From NCBI GenBank assembly GCA_000754455.1, contig JNSE01000019.1:1-13779 (forward strand): a stretch of DNA of 13,779 bases, in the 5' to 3' direction. This DNA comes from an actinobacterium acAMD-2 (GTDB lineage: Bacteria > Actinomycetota > Actinomycetes > UBA12327). The translations under genes were made by a program, and so were the position numbers. Shown piece after piece: positions 10,952 through 13,779 of the stretch. Positions within the stretch are counted from its first letter, which is position 1. Each line of letters opens with the position of its first letter. The notes beneath the pieces were generated by a model. That model was not told the origin of the DNA and did no database searches. It worked only from the letters and a program-made list of their open reading frames with translations.

Positions 10952-13690
10952 TTAAGCGCGCTGTTTGGGATCTCCGTGACACCGCTTGTACTTGCGTCCT
11001 GAACCACACGGACACAAAGCATTCTTGGAGACCTCACCAAATTCAGGGTCAATAATCGGGCCGGTCGTAGCCACAGACTGACTCAATCCACCCGCTGCAT
11101 CGATATCAGGAGCCGTGTACTGCAAAGCCGCTGGTCGTCGCGGCTCAGCCAAACCTGGTGTGATGATTTCCGGACCCTCATCAGGGGTCGCCTCAACTTC
11201 GACGTCGACGTTGAATACCAAGCTCGCTGACTCTTCCTTGATGGCGTCCATCATGGCGACAAACAGGTCATAGCCTTCGCGCTGGTATTCCACGACCGGG
11301 TCGCGCTGAGCTAGGGCTCGCAGACCGATTCCTTCTTGGAGGTAGTCCATCTCATAGAGGTGTTCGCGCCATTTTTGGTCGAGGACCGACAAGACAACTC
11401 GTCGCTCGAGTTCACGCAAAACGTCTTCACCAAGCTCGGCTTCACGAGCGGCATACGCTTTTTGAACATCCTCTTTGATGATGGCTTCGATCACTTCCCC
11501 GCTCAACGACTCTCGGGGGCCACCAGATTCCTCAACAACGTCATCGATCGTGAGTTGGATGTTGTACACCCCGGCAAATGCTTGCCACAACGTATCAAGG
11601 TCCCACTCTTCGGCAAAACCATCGGCTGTGGCTGCCAGCGCATAGGCACTGACGACGTCTTCGATGAAGCCGGCCACTTGATCGTGCAGGTCTTCACCTT
11701 CAAGCACCTTGCGACGCTCGCTATAGATGACCAGGCGCTGTCGGTTAAGCACCTCGTCGTACTTGAGAACGTTCTTGCGGATCTCGAAGTTTTGCGATTC
11801 AACCTGAGTCTGCGCCGAACGAATCGCGTTGGTTACTAACTTCGCCTCAATCGGCACATCATCGGGAACGTTGAAACGAACCAAGAAAGAGTCAATCGCA
11901 CCCGCGTTGAACAAGCGCAGCAAATCGTCCTCAAGGGAGAGGTAGAAACGCGACTCACCGGGGTCGCCCTGTCGGCCGGACCGACCACGCAACTGGTTAT
12001 CAATCCGACGTGATTCGTGACGCTCAGTTGCGACCACGTAAAGACCGCCGACGCCCCGCACTTCGTCACGCTCAGCAGCCACGGCAACTTCGGCCTTTGC
12101 CACCGCTGCTTGCCAGGCAGCGTTGAACTCATCGGGGGTTTCCACTGGATCCAGCCCGCGCTGGGCAAGTTCAGCTGTGGCCATGGCCTCAGCGTTTCCA
12201 CCCAGCATGATGTCGGTGCCTCGACCGGCCATGTTGGTGGCCACTGTGACAGCATTCTTGCGTCCTGCCTGAGCAATGATCGACGCTTCGCGTTCATGGA
12301 ACTTGGCGTTCAAAACTTCGTGCGGAACCCCACGACGGCGCAGCATCTTGGACAAGTCTTCGGACTTCTCCACACTGGTCGTGCCCACCAGAACGGGTTG
12401 ACCCTTTTCGTGACGTTCGACGATGTCGTCAATGACGGCTGCATACTTCGCGGAGGCCGTGCGATAAATCAAGTCGGGCTTGTCCAGACGAACCATGTCG
12501 CGGTTTGTAGGGATTGGCACCACACCGAGTTCGTAAATCTGGAGAAATTCCGCAGCTTCCGTCATAGCCGTACCGGTCATGCCACCGAGCTTTTCGTACA
12601 GTCGGAAGAAGTTTTGCAAAGTGATGGTGGCCAGTGTTTGGTTCTCGCGGAGGATCTCCACGCCTTCCTTGGCTTCAATCGCCTGGTGCATGCCTTCGCT
12701 ATAACGACGACCAGGCAACATTCGACCCGTGTGCTCATCAACGATCAGGACTTCGCCACCCATAACGACGTAATCCTTGTCGAGCTTGAAGAGTTCCTTT
12801 GCCTTGATGGCGTTGTTTAAGTATCCGACCAACGGGGTATTAACTGGTTCATAAAGGTTGTCGATGCCAACCCAGTCCTCAATCTTTTCCACACCGGATT
12901 CAAGAATTCCAACGGTCCGCTTCTTTTCATCAACTTCGTAATCTTCTTCGCGCACCAAGCGGCGAACCATGGTGGAAAACTCGGTGTACCACTTGCTCGG
13001 CTCATCAGCTGGACCGCTGATGATCAAAGGGGTTCGAGCCTCATCAATCAAGATGGAGTCAACTTCGTCGATGATGGCGAAAAAGTGGCCACGCTGAACG
13101 AGATCTTCCTTATCCAGCGCCATGTTGTCGCGCAGGTAGTCGAATCCAAATTCGTTATTCGTGCCATAGGTGATATCAGCGGCATAAGCAGCACGGCGCT
13201 CAGCTGTTGGCATCTGGGAACGAATACATCCAACACTCAGGCCAAGGAATCGGTGCACCCGTCCCATCCACTCAGAGTCACGTTCAGCGAGGTAATCGTT
13301 GACCGTGACGACATGCACACCTTGACCAGCAAGGGCATTGAGGTAAGCCGGCAACGTTGACACCAAGGTCTTACCTTCACCAGTGCGCATTTCAGCGATG
13401 TCACCGAGGTGTAGCGCGGCGCCACCCATGAGTTGAACGTCGTAGTGACGTTGGCCCAAGACTCGCTTCGCAGCCTCGCGAACGGTGGCAAAAGCTTCGG
13501 GCAGGAGGTCGTCTAGCGACTCACCATCGATATAGCGCTGCTTGTATTCGGCAGTAAGGGCTTTCAACTGATCGTCTGTGAGGGAGGTGAATCCATCTTC
13601 GATGAGGTTGACCTGCTCGGCCAATTTCTCGAGTTTGCGAAGGGTCTTGCCTTCACCGGCACGAAAGATACGGTCAACAATGGCTGCCAC
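10952..13690 (-). CDS. secA: Preprotein translocase ATPase SecA
   Basis: The motor that binds secretory preproteins and drives them through SecYEG at the membrane. It is 912 aa, full length. Walker A MRTGEGKT (about 101-108), VNDYLAERD, Walker B DEVD (about 208-211) followed by SILIDEARTPLIISG, TNMAGRGTDI and the arginine-rich QLRGRSGRQGDPGESRF helicase motif are all present. The C-terminus carries the zinc motif with Cys893, Cys895, Cys904 and His905, which in other bacteria contacts SecB or ribosomes. This is the housekeeping SecA1 type, since SecA2 proteins usually lack that tail. The start is taken as GTG 13690 because AGAGGAG lies eight bases upstream; TTG 13696 is only two bases from that sequence. 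A TACGAT -10 box precedes it. Confidence 0.97.
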   Translation of the reverse strand: MAAIVDRIFRAGEGKTLRKLEKLAEQVNLIEDGFTSLTDDQLKALTAEYKQRYIDGESLDDLLPEAFATVREAAKRVLGQRHYDVQLMGGAALHLGDIAEMRTGEGKTLVSTLPAYLNALAGQGVHVVTVNDYLAERDSEWMGRVHRFLGLSVGCIRSQMPTAERRAAYAADITYGTNNEFGFDYLRDNMALDKEDLVQRGHFFAIIDEVDSILIDEARTPLIISGPADEPSKWYTEFSTMVRRLVREEDYEVDEKKRTVGILESGVEKIEDWVGIDNLYEPVNTPLVGYLNNAIKAKELFKLDKDYVVMGGEVLIVDEHTGRMLPGRRYSEGMHQAIEAKEGVEILRENQTLATITLQNFFRLYEKLGGMTGTAMTEAAEFLQIYELGVVPIPTNRDMVRLDKPDLIYRTASAKYAAVIDDIVERHEKGQPVLVGTTSVEKSEDLSKMLRRRGVPHEVLNAKFHEREASIIAQAGRKNAVTVATNMAGRGTDIMLGGNAEAMATAELAQRGLDPVETPDEFNAAWQAAVAKAEVAVAAERDEVRGVGGLYVVATERHESRRIDNQLRGRSGRQGDPGESRFYLSLEDDLLRLFNAGAIDSFLVRFNVPDDVPIEAKLVTNAIRSAQTQVESQNFEIRKNVLKYDEVLNRQRLVIYSERRKVLEGEDLHDQVAGFIEDVVSAYALAATADGFAEEWDLDTLWQAFAGVYNIQLTIDDVVEESGGPRESLSGEVIEAIIKEDVQKAYAAREAELGEDVLRELERRVVLSVLDQKWREHLYEMDYLQEGIGLRALAQRDPVVEYQREGYDLFVAMMDAIKEESASLVFNVDVEVEATPDEGPEIITPGLAEPRRPAALQYTAPDIDAAGGLSQSVATTGPIIDPEFGEVSKNALCPCGSGRKYKRCHGDPKQRA

Positions 13691-13731
13691 TGACAAGGCT
13701 CCTCTAGTCAGCCCCGAGGGGGGATGCCTCC

Positions 13732-13737
13732 ATCGTA
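13732..13737 (-). promoter_or_regulatory. Putative -10 box TACGAT for secA
   Basis: On the minus strand this would start transcription near 13725 and give a leader of about 35 nt. That leader holds a CCCCTCGGGG inverted repeat (13721-13712) and the Shine-Dalgarno sequence AGAGGAG; the pyrimidine run could pair with the latter. The rest of the segment to 13779 shows nothing further. Confidence 0.35.
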
Positions 13738-13779
13738 GGCGCGTGGGGGTGGAGGGATGACACTCGCCCGGCCGACCTG

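Noticed and set aside
12017..12820. Long open frame of 267 codons opposite secA
   Set aside because: It is a shadow of the secA reading frame. Its translation is His/Cys-rich with no recognisable domain and it has no ribosome site.
1..13779. tRNA, rRNA, CRISPR array, insertion sequence or defence system
   Set aside because: I looked on both strands for clover-leaf ends, regularly spaced repeats, transposase motifs and defence families and saw none.

Overview
The window is a piece of an actinobacterial chromosome (Actinomycetota). The evidence is the gene content: a full-length SecA with a C-terminal zinc motif, an Rv3235/DUF6459-like protein beside it, a DUF3107 (TB9.4-like) protein behind a TetR regulator, a ferritin-like protein next to a DEAD-box helicase, and a DUF6912 protein. 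Several start sites carry TANNNT -10 boxes directly in front of the ATG, which suggests leaderless transcription, also common in this phylum. GC content looks like the mid-50s by eye, and the genes are packed with almost no spacer. A streamlined, moderate-GC (perhaps aquatic) actinobacterium is my guess. The genus cannot be read from this sequence.

Layout. 1-1073 (minus): an ABC-2 type exporter, with the permease cut by the window edge and its ATPase. 1165-2067 (plus): a TetR regulator and DUF3107. 2083-2763 (minus): a ferritin-like protein. 2930-4357 (plus): a DEAD-box RNA helicase. 4354-5451 (minus): a HAD hydrolase whose reading frame is broken, coupled to a DUF6912 gene. 5560-7323 (plus): a 14-helix drug-exporter type MFS protein. 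7276-9302 (minus): a CpaB-like SAF-domain membrane protein and a CpaE/MinD-like ATPase, overlapping by ATGA. 9435-9671 (plus): a small excisionase-type helix-turn-helix protein. 9666-10184 (minus): a conserved hypothetical with two barrel-like repeats. 10339-10950 (plus): an Rv3235-like protein. 10952-13690 (minus): secA.

How the genes relate. Most are housekeeping or conserved actinobacterial genes rather than one pathway. The sub-modules that make sense are the exporter pair, TetR-DUF3107-ferritin-helicase (an order also found in mycobacteria), and the SAF/CpaE pair divergent from the HTH gene. The gene set itself is ordinary. The unusual points are in the fine structure. The HAD gene has its catalytic motif I in a different frame from the rest. 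All five convergent gene pairs are separated by 15 bp or less or overlap, and one pair shares a CTAG palindrome for both stop codons. A 16-bp hairpin lies inside the CpaE-like gene just after the MFS stop, with two wobble pairs that form only in the MFS-sense RNA. The CpaE-like ATPase has Arg in place of the Walker A Lys. I saw no tRNA, rRNA, CRISPR array, insertion sequence or phage gene. The longest non-coding stretch is about 166 bp.
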